Positions 35,861 through 49,854 of a stretch of 64,000 nucleotides of DNA are shown here, one piece after another (position 1 is the stretch's first letter; every line of letters starts with the position of its first letter). The notes under the pieces were generated by a model that did not search any database, was not told the DNA's origin, and saw only the letters and a list, made by a program, of their open reading frames with translations. Source of the stretch: Stromatinia cepivora (taxonomy: Eukaryota > Ascomycota > Leotiomycetes > Helotiales > Sclerotiniaceae); contig RCTD01000013.1 of assembly GCA_014898415.1 (NCBI GenBank), positions 62,001 to 126,000 of the forward strand. The letters are read 5' to 3'. A program made the translations under genes and the position numbers.

Positions 35861-36432
35861 AGCAACGAGGGTGGTATAGACACCACGGAAGATCAAGGCT
35901 CACGGCTTTTTACAAAGAAAGGGAGGTACACGGCACATTTTAGGAAGCACAAGGAGATTCCCAGAGCCTTACCTTAACGCCTACACGCAGAATTTTGGGG
36001 TAAGTAACACTTTCTAGGACCCCTGTAACGGGAGGCGGCATACAATGCAACGCTGCAATTCTAGTACATGATTGTATGTATTGGTCCTCATTTTTTGATC
36101 ATTTATTTTGCCCCACACCTAGCACGGTCAATTGGTAGACGACGCGCTTTTGATCACTTGGTTGCGGGCCTGCTGCAGCCGCTGAGACGTCCTGAACCAA
36201 ACTGCTGGTAATAAAAAATGGGTTTTATTGGCCGGTTCTGGTGAGGTTGTTTGTTGTTTTGTTCAGCAGCGGGATTTAGCCTAAATGCAGTTCACCTAAC
36301 AGAAACAGACCGCAGGGATGTTAGTGAGTTTCATGCCGGCGCTTAAAGATACGAGCACCATATCAACAACAACATCGAATTTTACGGGGAACTGAAAACG
36401 GGCCATTATCCTGCGCGCTTCCTCTTAGAAAT
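35861..36432. promoter_or_regulatory. Divergent promoter region
   Basis: A 572-bp spacer between the starts of the peptidase-like gene (-) and the GH47 mannosidase (+). A tRNA-like A-box string near 36120 was examined and rejected. No specific operator is recognised. Confidence 0.4.
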
Positions 36433-38291
<1,859 letters not shown>

Positions 38292-39787
38292 GTTTTGTCC
38301 AGAGTAGAGATGAATGACATCATAAGAGCGTGCCATAGTTGATATCTCGAGGTTTGTGATTCTTACATAAGAGCAGTCACAAAATGAGATATACGAATGC
38401 AATAGTGGCACCAAAATGCCTCTAGAAAAAGCAGGAGCCAGGGAAACTCCGTGAGGATGCCACGGGGGTATAGAGCAAGAAATGAACTGTCTCGGCAGGC
38501 CAATATTCATATTCACATCGACTAGCTGGCCGAGATATATTTACAGCAATATTAGGTCGCGCAATTAGTAACGAAATAAGTGACATCTCTGCATTGCATC
38601 GGTAGTATGAAGGCGTTTGTGATCAACAAACTCGTCTCTCGTTTCAAATGTCCCGATGGTTGGTGGCGAAGCATGAATCATGAATCCTGAATCCTGAATC
38701 CTGAAAGCCCAATTAGCCCCGGCATTGCATTAAGGAGCCGGCACCAGAATGCAATCGCGAACTCAATCCCTGCCCCAAACGACCATTCGGAGATTACATT
38801 GTAATCTGCGGAAAAGTAAATGGTGTGTGAAATATCTCAGCCGTGCCGCAACTACATAGAGTAACAGTAGACTAGTTGATCAGAGATGGAAATTGCACGG
38901 TATCGAGGTCCCTAGGCCTGGAAATATGTACGAGATATACTGGTCTGTTTATGAATATTTCCTGTCTCTCACCCATTATCTGATAAGAGATTCCTGTAAT
39001 CATACAGTATAGGTGATATTCATCCCAATTCTGGTAAAAACAATCTCAGTGAATCTGCTTGGTGATATTGCTGATGTAGAGGTGGAGGCACGCTGACGTC
39101 GAATTTCTTTTACCCCTCAATGTACCCCTGGCCATGCAGTGAAATGAAGTTTATCTTTAGACTTCCGTAAGAATAATGGGAAAAACTAGATTTGCTGCAT
39201 ATGCTAAGTAGGTAAACACAGTGATGTACAGGCGCTGAGGACCAGGGGAATACCTCAGGCCCTAGCAGACCCATAGATTTCTGAAGACCTTAGCCCGCTT
39301 CGCGCCAACAACTTAATCCTTCGCGGTAGCTACCAAGTCGAATCAGAGGGCGTGGAAAACAGTCTGGAGAGACAAGAAGAACAACGTCTCCATCTTCATT
39401 TGTATTTGTAGAGCGCCGACCAACATCAACTTTTTACAAAGCATCAACAAACAAACTCGAATTTAATTTAGATTTAGAGAGCAAAGGGTTGCGAGGGAAA
39501 TGTAGTGGAAACTATTTCTATGGACACTCCTTATTCTACTAAACCTTAGCCGTAAGGTTCTTATCTTCTTATCATAAGCGAGATAGCTCTTAGCTCCGAA
39601 TCGCGTCAAGAGCGAACTATCGATATGGGGAAATATCAAAATGCAATACAATTCACAACTTTGTACGTCCTCATTTCCTGATGTGTATCTCAGTGGAAGC
39701 TTTATGACTTTTTGACTCATGATGTTGCAATTCAAAGATCGAGCGAACTACTAAACCCCGCTTTCGTCAACCCCTAGATCCATCACA
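38292..39787. other. Intergenic
   Basis: About 1.5 kb with no supported gene. It holds a small tandem repeat at 38674-38705, and its right end is the promoter of the HAM-2 homologue. Confidence 0.45.
38674..38705 (+). repeat. TGAATCC tandem repeat
   Basis: Three to four consecutive 7-bp units (TGAATCA, TGAATCC x3) ending in TGAA. Confidence 0.85.
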
Positions 39788-42700
39788 ATGTCTCTTTGGA
39801 CGAAACCCGCCGTGCCAGATGCCCCTCCTCCAAAGGGTGTAGCTGATGTGGCAGATACTGGTCTTGCAGATGTAGGCTTACCTGCACCTACTCTAGCATC
39901 TCAAACTTCTACCGGTGCATCTACGGCACGTCCTCAACTTGCACGGAACCAACCTCAACCTCCCCCGCCGCATCAACCCCCACCACCACCTTCACCACAG
40001 CAGATGGTTGGCAATCCGAACGATTCGCTCTCTCTAATGCAGTTGAAAAGACTAGTCACCGAATTCCCAAAGGTAGATCCTACGTCATACACTTTTACGT
40101 ATAGCGATACAGCCACATATGAAGAAGAGGTAGATGAATGGTTTTCGTACAACGAAGCAGAGTTCAGGAGATTACACAGAGCAAAGGATACTCTTCAGAG
40201 AAGATGGAAGAAATCTTCTGCGAAAACTTGGGTCGAAGCCGATAGAGAGGAACAACTGAAGTTCGTGAAGAAAGAAGTTCAGGGTCTGCATGCTAGCGAT
40301 TTGCGAAGGAGATGCAAAAGCCTACAAACTTTATTACATATTATACTGGGCATTTGGGATGAGAATGCCGGAAAGAAGGAAGAATTGGAGAATATGCAAT
40401 CGAGCGAAACAAAAGGAAGAACAAAAGCGACGCCTTCTCAAGTCGAAAGTATGAAGACGAGCGTCTCCCTTCTTGCAGAGGGTGGTGGAATCGAAATGGT
40501 TTACGAAGTCATGCAAACCGCTTTCAAACATCTATGGTGAGGATGGAGTAATCATAATTGTTAAACGTGGCTGACCGCTTGAAAGGGATGATGAATTCCG
40601 AGAAACAAAGATAACGGAAGATGATATACCTTTTGTGCAGGATGAGCTCGACAATGTCATGACTATCTTTTATTTGACAATAGAAGGTGTTCGTTGTCAT
40701 CCAGAATCTTTAGATATTGCAAAAAAGACTCTTCGTAAGTTTACTTTCACATGTGTGATCTTGAATTGCTAATGTTTGAGACCATAGTGGACTTGGAGCC
40801 AAATATTGTACATTATTTATTGACGATCACTGGAAAATTACGATGGGATGAGGCCAACGAATTACCACAAACACGAGTCAGTACTCCGAGTATCAGAAGG
40901 CCCATTAGCTTATTCCCATATTCACAGATCTTTCTTCTCTTCTGGAAATCCATATTATTTGTTTTTGGAGGCACCGAGGAAATCGATCAAGTCAAAAGAG
41001 CAACCGATGAACTAGCCAACACCGGTGGTGAGAAGATAATTACCGCCTCACCACTTGACTACCACATCTTTCGTCAAGAGATTACTTCGAAGTATCCCGC
41101 ATACATCCCCCCGGAACCTTTAATACCCCTAGAGCCCGATAATAACTCAATACTACCGCCATTACCGAATCGACCAAGTCGAGCCAGCACAACTGGTATT
41201 TTGAACCCTCCAACAAATGTCAATAGCAGTGGAGCTTCGATTCTTCATCAACCAGTTCACATAGCCACGCCTGCTCCATCACCACCTCCTTCACCGCCAG
41301 TTGGAGGAAAAGCAGGTAAGAAACAAAACTATCAAACAAATCAAAACTTCCCATTTATGTACCCACCACTTGATAGCACTAGCAATAGTGCCGGTGGAAA
41401 AGGTACAGCAGGATTACAGGATCTTCTTGTGGGTCGTAAATGGGAAGGAAGTGATATTCCTAAGTCGATATTGGAAGCCGGTGAACTATTTGCAGGCAGA
41501 ATGCGGATGACTAGAGCAATGCGTCAATTATGGGATGAGCGGGAACGTTTCTTGAGATTTGAACGTGGATGGGATGACAGAGATGATGAGGATATTGAAG
41601 AGCTTGATCTCGACCACATTTTGACTGATGGACTCAAACCTCAAAAGTCAAAATCATCAAAAGTAGAAGTTGATTACGGACCACGAAAAGATATCAGTAA
41701 TGAAGTAAAGAAGAAACTGGACTTGATAGAGTCTTTCTATGTAAGTTTCGACTTTCAGAGTTCTACAATTTTGTCTCCAAAACTCATATCTCGATAGCAA
41801 TATTCTATACCACACCTACAATCCCTTGTCATAGTCCTTATCAAGGCTCTGTTGGCAAATGTTACGAATTTGATGAATCAGCCAATGAATGTTCAACCAC
41901 AGAGCAGCATTCCTATAAGTGCACGAACAAATGGCGCCCGAGGGCCAGGCCAAGCCCAAGATCCCGCCAACATACCTCTGCCCAACCCAATTGATCTTGC
42001 AGACCTCACGGTAGATGAAATCGAGGCAATGAGATTCAGGGAAATTACCTCAAAAGCTGTATCAGGCATTCTTCTTATTCTTTTGAAATGGCTCAAAGTT
42101 TCACGTAGGTCTTGATGATTCTTTACATGTCGTCTCACATGCTAACCTGGTAGATATTCTCAAATTTGAATATTTCACACAGCTCCTACTAGACTCTAAT
42201 TATCTTCCTTTGATACTTAAGATGTTCGCCCATCAAGAGATAGATAGAATCGTGGACAGCAGAATAGATCGTGAAGACTTGAGGTTAGTATCGTTCCGAA
42301 GAATTCGTTCATGGCTAATGGCTCTCAGCTTCTTCGCGTTCTGTAACGACAATAGTAAACATGCATTAATCACCACTGAAGAAGAAAGTGAAGATGATGC
42401 CGCTCCACCTCCAATCAAACTACAGCGAGATAATGCCACAAGCAATACCGATGATCAACTTCCCGCACTATCTTTTCAAGAAGGTCAGCATGCAGCCCGT
42501 CGAGACACAGAAGTTGATGAACTTGGCTTCCCGACGACTGAAGTTATTTCGCAACCTATCACTGAATTCTCCTGGCGCAACTTTTTCTCATCTATAAACT
42601 TCCTCCGCATCATGCAAAAAATCTGTAAGAACAAAGCCCATCGGAATTTACTTCTCGTTCAATATAAATCATCCAATATCCTCAAAAAGTCTTTCAAAAT

Positions 42701-43100
42701 ACCCCAACCCGAGCTGCGTCTTTATACTCTCAAATTATTCAAAAACCAAGTTCCGTACTGTGGTCGTAAATGGAGACAGGGAAATATGAGAGTTATTACG
42801 GCGGTATACCTACATTGTAGACCTGAATTAAGGGATGATTGGTTGGCAGGTAGTGATGTGGATGCTGAAGTTGAGGAAGCATTACCATTGGAACAGGCAT
42901 TGAGAGCATTGACACATTGGTTTAACCTGAGGAGGTATCCGGAAAGAATGGGTGCGGATACCAAGTTATTGCAGGAAGAACACGACTTTTTCACTAGAGA
43001 GTTGGACGGGATGGAGATTGGATTAGAGGAAATGGGTATGGGAAATGGAGAGGAAAGTATGGATGGTAGTATGTGGGGAGATGGGAGTAGTGGTTGGTGA
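39788..43100 (+). CDS. ham-2: STRIPAK subunit HAM-2/PRO22 (Far11/STRIP family)
   Basis: Core component of the striatin-interacting phosphatase and kinase complex, which in fungi governs hyphal fusion and sexual development; relatives localise to the nuclear envelope/ER and tubular vacuoles. Six exons (39788-40536, 40586-40734, 40788-41740, 41798-42104, 42154-42283, 42329-43100) sum to exactly 1020 codons, 1019 aa. The N-terminus is Pro-rich. The N1221-like domain follows (SLMQLKRLVTEFPKVDPTSY, DELDNVMTIFYLTIEGVRCH, LLFWKSILFVFGG). After a Pro-rich low-complexity linker comes the DUF3402-like half (KSILEAGELFAGRMRMTRAM, FEYFTQLLLDSNYLPLILKM, WRNFFSSINFLRIMQKICKN, LRLYTLKLFKNQVPYCGRKW). All introns are 45-60 nt with good borders. 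The gene is intact. Downstream lies the unusual repeat array. Confidence 0.95.
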
Positions 43101-43418
43101 GGTGGAAGTAGGGTATAGTGAAGCAGTGATTGCTGATTTCTATGGACATGGCATTGAGATGAGGTATATGTATATGGAATGAATGATGATTAATGCGAGA
43201 TGATGATTCTTCCCAGCCACCCACTCGCAATCAATCACCATCCAGTGAATGGATGATACCAATCTTTGCATACCGCAATGTATATCCGAAACGAAGCTAA
43301 ACGACTGTGCCTCTTGTGTTTCACTGGAAACCGGGGTCACTTTTCACAGCTACTTTGTTACAAATCAATAACATAGGCAGCTTAATTATTTCTACCGCCA
43401 GTATTACTTTTTTCTTAC
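43101..43418. other. 3' flank of ham-2
   Basis: Non-coding, presumably including the ham-2 3' UTR; T-rich towards the right, leading into the repeat array. Confidence 0.5.
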
Positions 43419-45577
43419 TTTTGTTGCATGTCGGCAATATATATTAATCAAAATAGGTTGGCAGCTTACTATTTTCTTTACTTTTTTCTGCTCTTCGTTT
43501 GGTTGAGAATCGTTTAACTTTTTAATTACTGGGAAGACGCTTACCGTATCCTATATATTGAGGGGGGTATATTGATTATATTATATTGAACATACCCCGC
43601 TTTTTATCCACACAGGGATTAACACGAGATTTAGGGTTCGAGCATCTCATACTGTACCGTTCATGGATAGGCTCGGGAATATAGGTGAGATTTTTTTGTG
43701 TGTTGGTATATATTTTTATATGGTTCCGATAAGTATATATCCTATTGTATCGATAAGGAAATGTTTGCTAGGTAGAGGCTATGTGCTGTAATATATTCTA
43801 GTACAGCATGTTGGGACTTATTTCCTTTTTCGAACAAAGTTTATAGTGTACTTTGTTGGGTCTTCTTTCTTTTTCAGAGATAGAGGCTGGAAGGGAGGTT
43901 TTGTTGCATGTCGGTAATATGTTCTCTCACAGTGTACTATGGACTTATTTCCTCTCTAGAACAAAACTGTTAGTCTGGTTTGATCAGGGGCTGGGATAGC
44001 AGGTTTTGTTCATATCGAAGTTTGTTTTCCGGAGTGGTAAGATCTTTCATTGGATGAGGAGCTATCTAGTTGCTAGTGGGAGGTAGATTTACTGATTAGA
44101 TGTTATGGGGATATTTCCTTTTCTATTCGTGTCGTCGTTTCAGTTTCTGGAATGTTTCGAGATGGGAGGGGTATGAGACAGTAGATGAAGGGCTTGTTGC
44201 ATGTCATGAATATTCTCCGACGTCATCGGATCGGTCACTAGGCATTACTTAGGGTCGATGTGAGTTCTTGTTGCATGTCGGCAATATATAATGATAACCA
44301 TCAGACAAAGATGGATATTTGCCCGAATTTTGTTGCATATCAGCAATTTATATGCCTTGCTGGACGTTATGGAACTACCTCTTTTTAGTAAGGTCTCTAT
44401 TCATGTTTTGTTGCATGTCGAGGATAATTCTCCGAAATGTTGTAACCAATTACTGGTCATGCTGTTCACAAATATAGCTTTGTTGCCCGTCAGTAATATA
44501 CGTTCATTTAAGGTTGTCCTATGTTCCATACCAGACTTTATATACCTCAAAGTTTGAGGTTTTGTTGCATGTCGCAGTACATGTCTTATGCAATCTTATG
44601 CAAAAAGACAAATAGCTTTTCATTCGCTTCACAAACGTCTTTCCCTTTGAACAAGAGACGGGAATCCATCGATTATTGAGCATAATTTCAGAGAATAAAC
44701 TGCGACATGCAACAGACGCCTATCAAATTTTTCACTCACCACCTTGTGATGAGATCAGATCAAATCTTGACCATGACTACCGATGTAAAAAGCTTGATCC
44801 CTCATATATAGAAGAATTTTGTTGCACATCGAGGTTATTCTCCGAGGTTTAGCAGAAGCGGCGATTGACATAATTACAACCCGTTTCCCCTCGCAAGATG
44901 AAATTTGCCACACATCGACTTTATTATCTGATGTCTAAGATCATTATTCTTAGCCCATGGTCGTCCAAGATGGCAATGAAGCCGGCATCACCTTCCTAAC
45001 TCCAGTGAAGGGTATTTATTTTGAGCGGTGAGGGGAGATGAAAATATCTAGGTAGACTGAACGACTGACCAACACAAACACATTTCATACGTCTCCTCAC
45101 CAAATCTACAAACATGATGAACTAATGCACCTATCCATCCATGTCTCAAGAGCAGGTTTCATTTTATACCCGCTTACCAGAGAAATGATCAGACTCACGA
45201 GTTCTTTTGTTGCATATCTTCTAAACTTCTCCAGAGGGAGAAATCTTAGGTATATGGGATGACTTGTCCACCATGCTTATCACATGCAATTAGACTCCAA
45301 TATAACATGCCGCCGTTAAGAGACCATGCTAACGAGATTCTTTGATTTTGTTATCTTCACTTAATATGAGACGAAGAAGACTTTGGGGCTCCGAGGATTC
45401 TATATCTTCTGAACAAATAGGAAGAATTCAATGACCCACCATTAGCAGTCCCACACCTCATAACACCAGTTTCTAGTTGAATTATAAGGATATATATGTC
45501 TTGTCTTTGAAGCTTGAACTACAAGCAACCACAAGACTTTATCTGAACATGCTTTTGTTGCATGTCTAATTCTCCGA
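43419..45577 (+). repeat. Dispersed array of a TTTTGTTGCATGTCG element
   Basis: A short element recurs with unrelated sequence between copies. Clear copies start at 43419, 43899, 44193, 44267, 44328, 44406, 44478, 44560, 44817, 44903, 45204 and 45551 on the plus strand; a weaker one is at 44004. One inverted copy is at 44684-44715. The core is TTTTGTTGCATGTCG. Two copies (43419, 44267) extend the match identically through GCAATATATA. In at least six copies, including the inverted one, the core is followed 5-8 bases later by a second box, ATTCTCCGA or close variants, giving a composite of about 28 bp. From 44193 to 44560 the start-to-start spacings are 74, 61, 78, 72 and 82 bp. No open frame of note covers the array. 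Unlike a CRISPR array, the repeat is degenerate and the spacers are irregular. Confidence 0.85.
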
Positions 45578-47970
45578 TTCCAGCATTGATACAGGTGACG
45601 GTTCATCTTGTGGTACTGTTCTTGGAAGCCTGAGCAATTTGTTTCGCCTCGTTTTTATATACCTGATACTTCACCAATGGCATTCCAGGCACGGATATAT
45701 TACCATGTGCACGCGGAAGTTAATACAAGGCAGACAGCTGTGAATTCTCAGGTCCTTTGAGAACCCGAGCTGCCTTGCGTTAGGTCGATGTCAGAGCCAC
45801 GGATTGCCCCGATGACCAGAATCCGCATTTGTTCCTTCATCCTGAAATACCTGTTGAAATTACAGCCACATATATACAGCTACCGGGCTTGCTTTTATGA
45901 GTTCTGCATCGAGCTAAGACTGCATTGCCTGCATATCCATATCTATTATCACCAAGGTTCCGCAGTTTCCAAAATATCGATTAACTTGGTGCTGACCTGA
46001 AATTGCCACCTTGGGCACAATGTCTAACCGTTTTAGTTTCAACCATAGCTTGACGTTTAAGGTTCTTCAGCCGTCGTTTCATATCAAACCTTAGGTATTT
46101 AAAAAGTCAGAAATAGTTCATCACAAGTTGGAACTTGAGAGAGAAAGGTAACGTTCATGCATTTGCATGGCCTGTGTGAATGTTCTGGACCATGTTCCCT
46201 TGGCGATCCACATTTTATATGAAGATCCGGGACAGACCAGTCTCGGTCGACAAACATCAATATAAACAAAACGCCGTGGGGAAACACTTTGGGAAGGTTT
46301 GAAGTAAAGATTTTCATAATAAACAATTTGTAAGTTGAATTTCTTTTTGTCATTCGAAATGATCCAAAAAATTTCAGTAGGCACAGATCTGCATAGTTAG
46401 TCAACTATCACTTTAGACATTTTTATTTGCGAACAGATGTGATGTGCACATCAGAGACCAGGCTGACAATGGCATTGGCAGTTGGTCCGTGATTATTCAA
46501 TCCATGAGCCCAATTGGGGATTGGATAAAATTAGATCACACCAGAGGTTATCAATGTAGCTTAATAGACGTACTCCGTGTATATTGTCTCGTCAAAAGTG
46601 GCGGAGCTCGTAGCAAAGGTGGCTGGTTCTTTGATGAATGAGACCCACACATCCATTTCATGGGCAAACCGAAACATTGTTTCATGGTAAAATGAACCCG
46701 TCTCCTATGAGTAATCGCTCGTGGAGAACGCTGGACTCGCCCCCATCCCTTTATGAAGTCGCGTTGCCTTTGAGCTGTTTGTTCCTAGTTGATTTGGCCA
46801 AAACGCGATGAGTTCTACCCTCTCCACATGCCCACATGATGATTTTGCTATGATTGTAGTTAATCGTCCTCAATCGATGCTAACTAGGTCTGCTCTCCTT
46901 TTTTCGTATATAGTACAAGTTGATGAGACTTGAATCGGGGCAAGGACAGGGACAAATTTCTGAATTGCATTCCAGATGTACTATCAGAAAATCTGTGATC
47001 GCATGGTTTTCCTCGGCTCACGGGTTTTGGAATTTATCCCTAATAAATGGCAAACATACATGGCAAGCATACATTGGTATTCTACACTGCCGATAACTAT
47101 CAGCTGTACTAGTAGCTGAGAGCCTATTACTGTTTGATCGGAATCCACCAGCGATTGAATGATTGCGTTGGACGGTTTTCCAAAGAAGGGAGAATTGTTA
47201 TCCGCGGCTACGACCCTATAGATGAGTCCAAGACTTACATTTATACGCGCTTCTTGTGGCCTTAAGTAACGATGCTTGAAGAGGTCTTGGAGAGGTAACC
47301 TTGTAGTAGGCACCTTTTCGAGGACATTATACCGAGTCTTTCCAAGTTGCGATATTCAGGGCTGATGAAATCATGCTATTACAGGGGTCATCGCTTATCA
47401 ATTATGCCTGTGAAGTGAGATTGGCACGCCCAAGATTAGTTATGATAAGCTATTGACCCACTAAATCTCTATTTTCATCAAGTCAAGAACTTCCAAGTTT
47501 TTACAACTGTTGTTGTTAGAGAACAATGCAGATGCGTTGCTGTCGCCGATTGTTGTGGAGACTTTGAGATATTTCCGGAGGCTTTTTTCCTTCAAATGGC
47601 AAATTTTTTCATTGTGCTTATCAATGTAGGAACCCTGCAACTACCTATCATGTGTTCTTTTGGCGTCAAATATGGGCGGCTAAGCCTCCTAGAGCGGTTC
47701 GATGTAACCCCATGAAACCATTGACCTTTCTGCGCGTCCAATTGCCATTCTTTCAGTTCCGTTCGCAGTGTTTTTACTGCAAAGATGGTGGATTAAATTG
47801 CTACACCTGCATTGCACGAGCGGCGCCGCTGTGCCAAGGTACATTTGACCCAAGTTAGGCTCACAACGCTGCGTTTATTATTTAGCCTACACGCTGGGTT
47901 GTGTTACATTATGAGTGTCTTGCCCTTCAATCATCATTATGACTGACTAATTTTCTCTTTGATTTTGATT
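45578..47970. other. Intergenic
   Basis: About 2.4 kb between the repeat array and the membrane-protein gene. I see no gene; frames at 45788-46000, 46099-46404 and 46984-47313 lack motifs. The right end is the promoter of the gene at 47971. Confidence 0.45.
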
Positions 47971-49854
47971 ATGTTTTCGTTAAATGACCGGGAGTTGCCC
48001 CCGCGAGCGGGATTTACTGATGTCACCATCAAAAGCACGGATGGGTTACTACCCGGCCGAAAAGTCCAGAAACCTTCACACACCTACAGCACTACTTTAG
48101 GAAGTCGATATGCTGGTTTCCTAGGTCTCATCAGTACAACAATTTTCAGCAGTCTCCTTTTAGTAGCGGACAAACGAAGTGCCTCAGTATCTGGCGGTGT
48201 CGTCTATGATGCAATCGTTCATAATCGAGCCTCCGTCCAGATCATAGTTCAAATTACCGCAGCTGCACTTGGACTTGTCCAGGTAGCGGCGATATGCCGC
48301 CTCTTTAACTATGCTACCAGAATTCGTCTGAAGCAACGTGCGATTTCCCTTGATCTGCTGAACTTCTGGAATGGAGTCAGTCTAGCTTCGATGCGATGGA
48401 ACTTACGTTGGATGTATCTTCTACTTCTTCTGATATTTACGTCTGTTTGTGCGATCCCTTCTGCCTTGTGGGCAGGTGCAATCACGCCTATCGAGACTCA
48501 TAAAGTGCGGCCGGCAACCGTCACAATTCCTCAATATTCAAACATGTCTTCAGTCAAAGAGTGGCCTTCGGAGATTGACGCAGACGGTCCGCAATTCAGA
48601 ACCGAGAAAGGATATTTTACTTATTCCCCTGCCATGCATTACCTTGGGCTCCTTTCACAATCTCTTTCTACAGCGACAACTATGGACGGTTCGCCACGCC
48701 AACATGTAAAGTTCGACAACACGAAGTTCTTATACATCGGCCGATCATATGGAATAGGCGCGTCAGTAGGCCTCGCCGATGATGATATACTCGGTAATAC
48801 CATTGCCACGGGGTATACATTTCAAGAAGTAGGCTACGCAGCTGCTACCAAGTGTATCTACAACCAGACTTCCGATTTCACCATAATTCATAACGGCTTG
48901 CAATTATTTGCAGCCAGGGGTCGACTACCCGACTCTGGTATCAATAGTACAGGAGAATATTCTGTTTATCTTGGACATTCAACTAATTCACTTGTTGCCA
49001 TTGGCGTTGCTGCCGCAAACACGGGTTACAATCCAAGGTACCTTGCGATTGCGGCTGGAAGTGATTATGGATATTTGAACACGACTCAATGCAGAACTGA
49101 GTTCATTCCATCACTCTTCAATGTCTCCGTCGCGCTTGCCGGGAAAAATATCACCGTTACACGAGCAAACGCGACGACAGAAGATATCGAACCAAGCGGA
49201 AATTTAACGCATGTAGTGGAAAGACAATTTGAGTTAGCTTCGAACGATCTCACGGGTATTTATCAGGTATGATTCATGCTCCCTCTTCACCTGTTTGAAG
49301 GAGAACCTAACTTTCTTCAGAGTATTCTTGGAAGTGCGCTTAATTTCAGCATTGCCGATTATCAAACATATGTCAATAGCTCCTCCTTCAATGAGATCAG
49401 GCCAACCGATGAAGAGATAAATTTGACAGGAATCCAAAATTCCGTCACAGCAATGATCGATGACCTGCTCGTCGCATATGCAAGTGCGCAATTGATGATC
49501 GCTAATGATACCAAGACGGTTGATGCGATAGTCACTTATGCCGCCGTCCGCCTCGGTCAGCCCATCTACGTATACTCCGTCTTTTTCGTTAATCTTGCCA
49601 TCATACTTGTGGTTATGATTGAAGCGTTCAGAACTCGGAGTTGGACTCATCTTACACCGTTTGATTATAATGATTTGAGTGCGCTTGCAGTTGCTAGCTC
49701 TCGAGGTGGATGTCATTTGGCTAATGCACTTACGGCTGTTGCTAGAAAGGTCGAGGATGTCAATACGGATTTAAGATTACGACAAACAAGTACTGGGTTC
49801 AGTTTAGGGCTGGCTAAGATGGACCCTGATGAGAATATACAGAGTTGGATATGA
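47971..49854 (+). CDS. Multi-pass membrane protein of unknown function
   Basis: Exon 1 (47971-49266) and exon 2 (49321-49854), separated by a 54-nt intron, give 609 aa; the start is the first ATG of the frame. Three hydrophobic helices lie in the first 175 residues (around 47-66 YAGFLGLISTTIFSSLLLVA, 88-108 and 147-172 WMYLLLLLIFTSVCAIPSAL). A large, probably extracellular, region of about 340 residues follows, with many N-glycosylation sequons (NMSS, NQTS, NSTG, NTTQ, NVS, NITV), and then a fourth helix near residue 525 (YVYSVFFVNLAIILVVMIEA). The cytosolic C-terminus is about 75 residues. The layout resembles a widespread family of uncharacterised ascomycete membrane proteins. I do not recognise an enzyme or transporter motif. 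Confidence 0.8.

Noticed and set aside
36118..36185. tRNA-like string (CAATTGGTAGACG, then GGTTGCGGGCC)
   Set aside because: It resembles A-box and B-box sequences, but the acceptor and anticodon stems do not pair and the T-loop consensus is broken. At most a tRNA relic.
43419..45577. CRISPR array
   Set aside because: The repeat is short and degenerate, spacing is irregular, one copy is inverted and the host is a eukaryote.
49234..49716. 160-residue minus-strand frame
   Set aside because: Antisense to exon 2 of the membrane-protein gene; spliced plus-strand reading is better supported.
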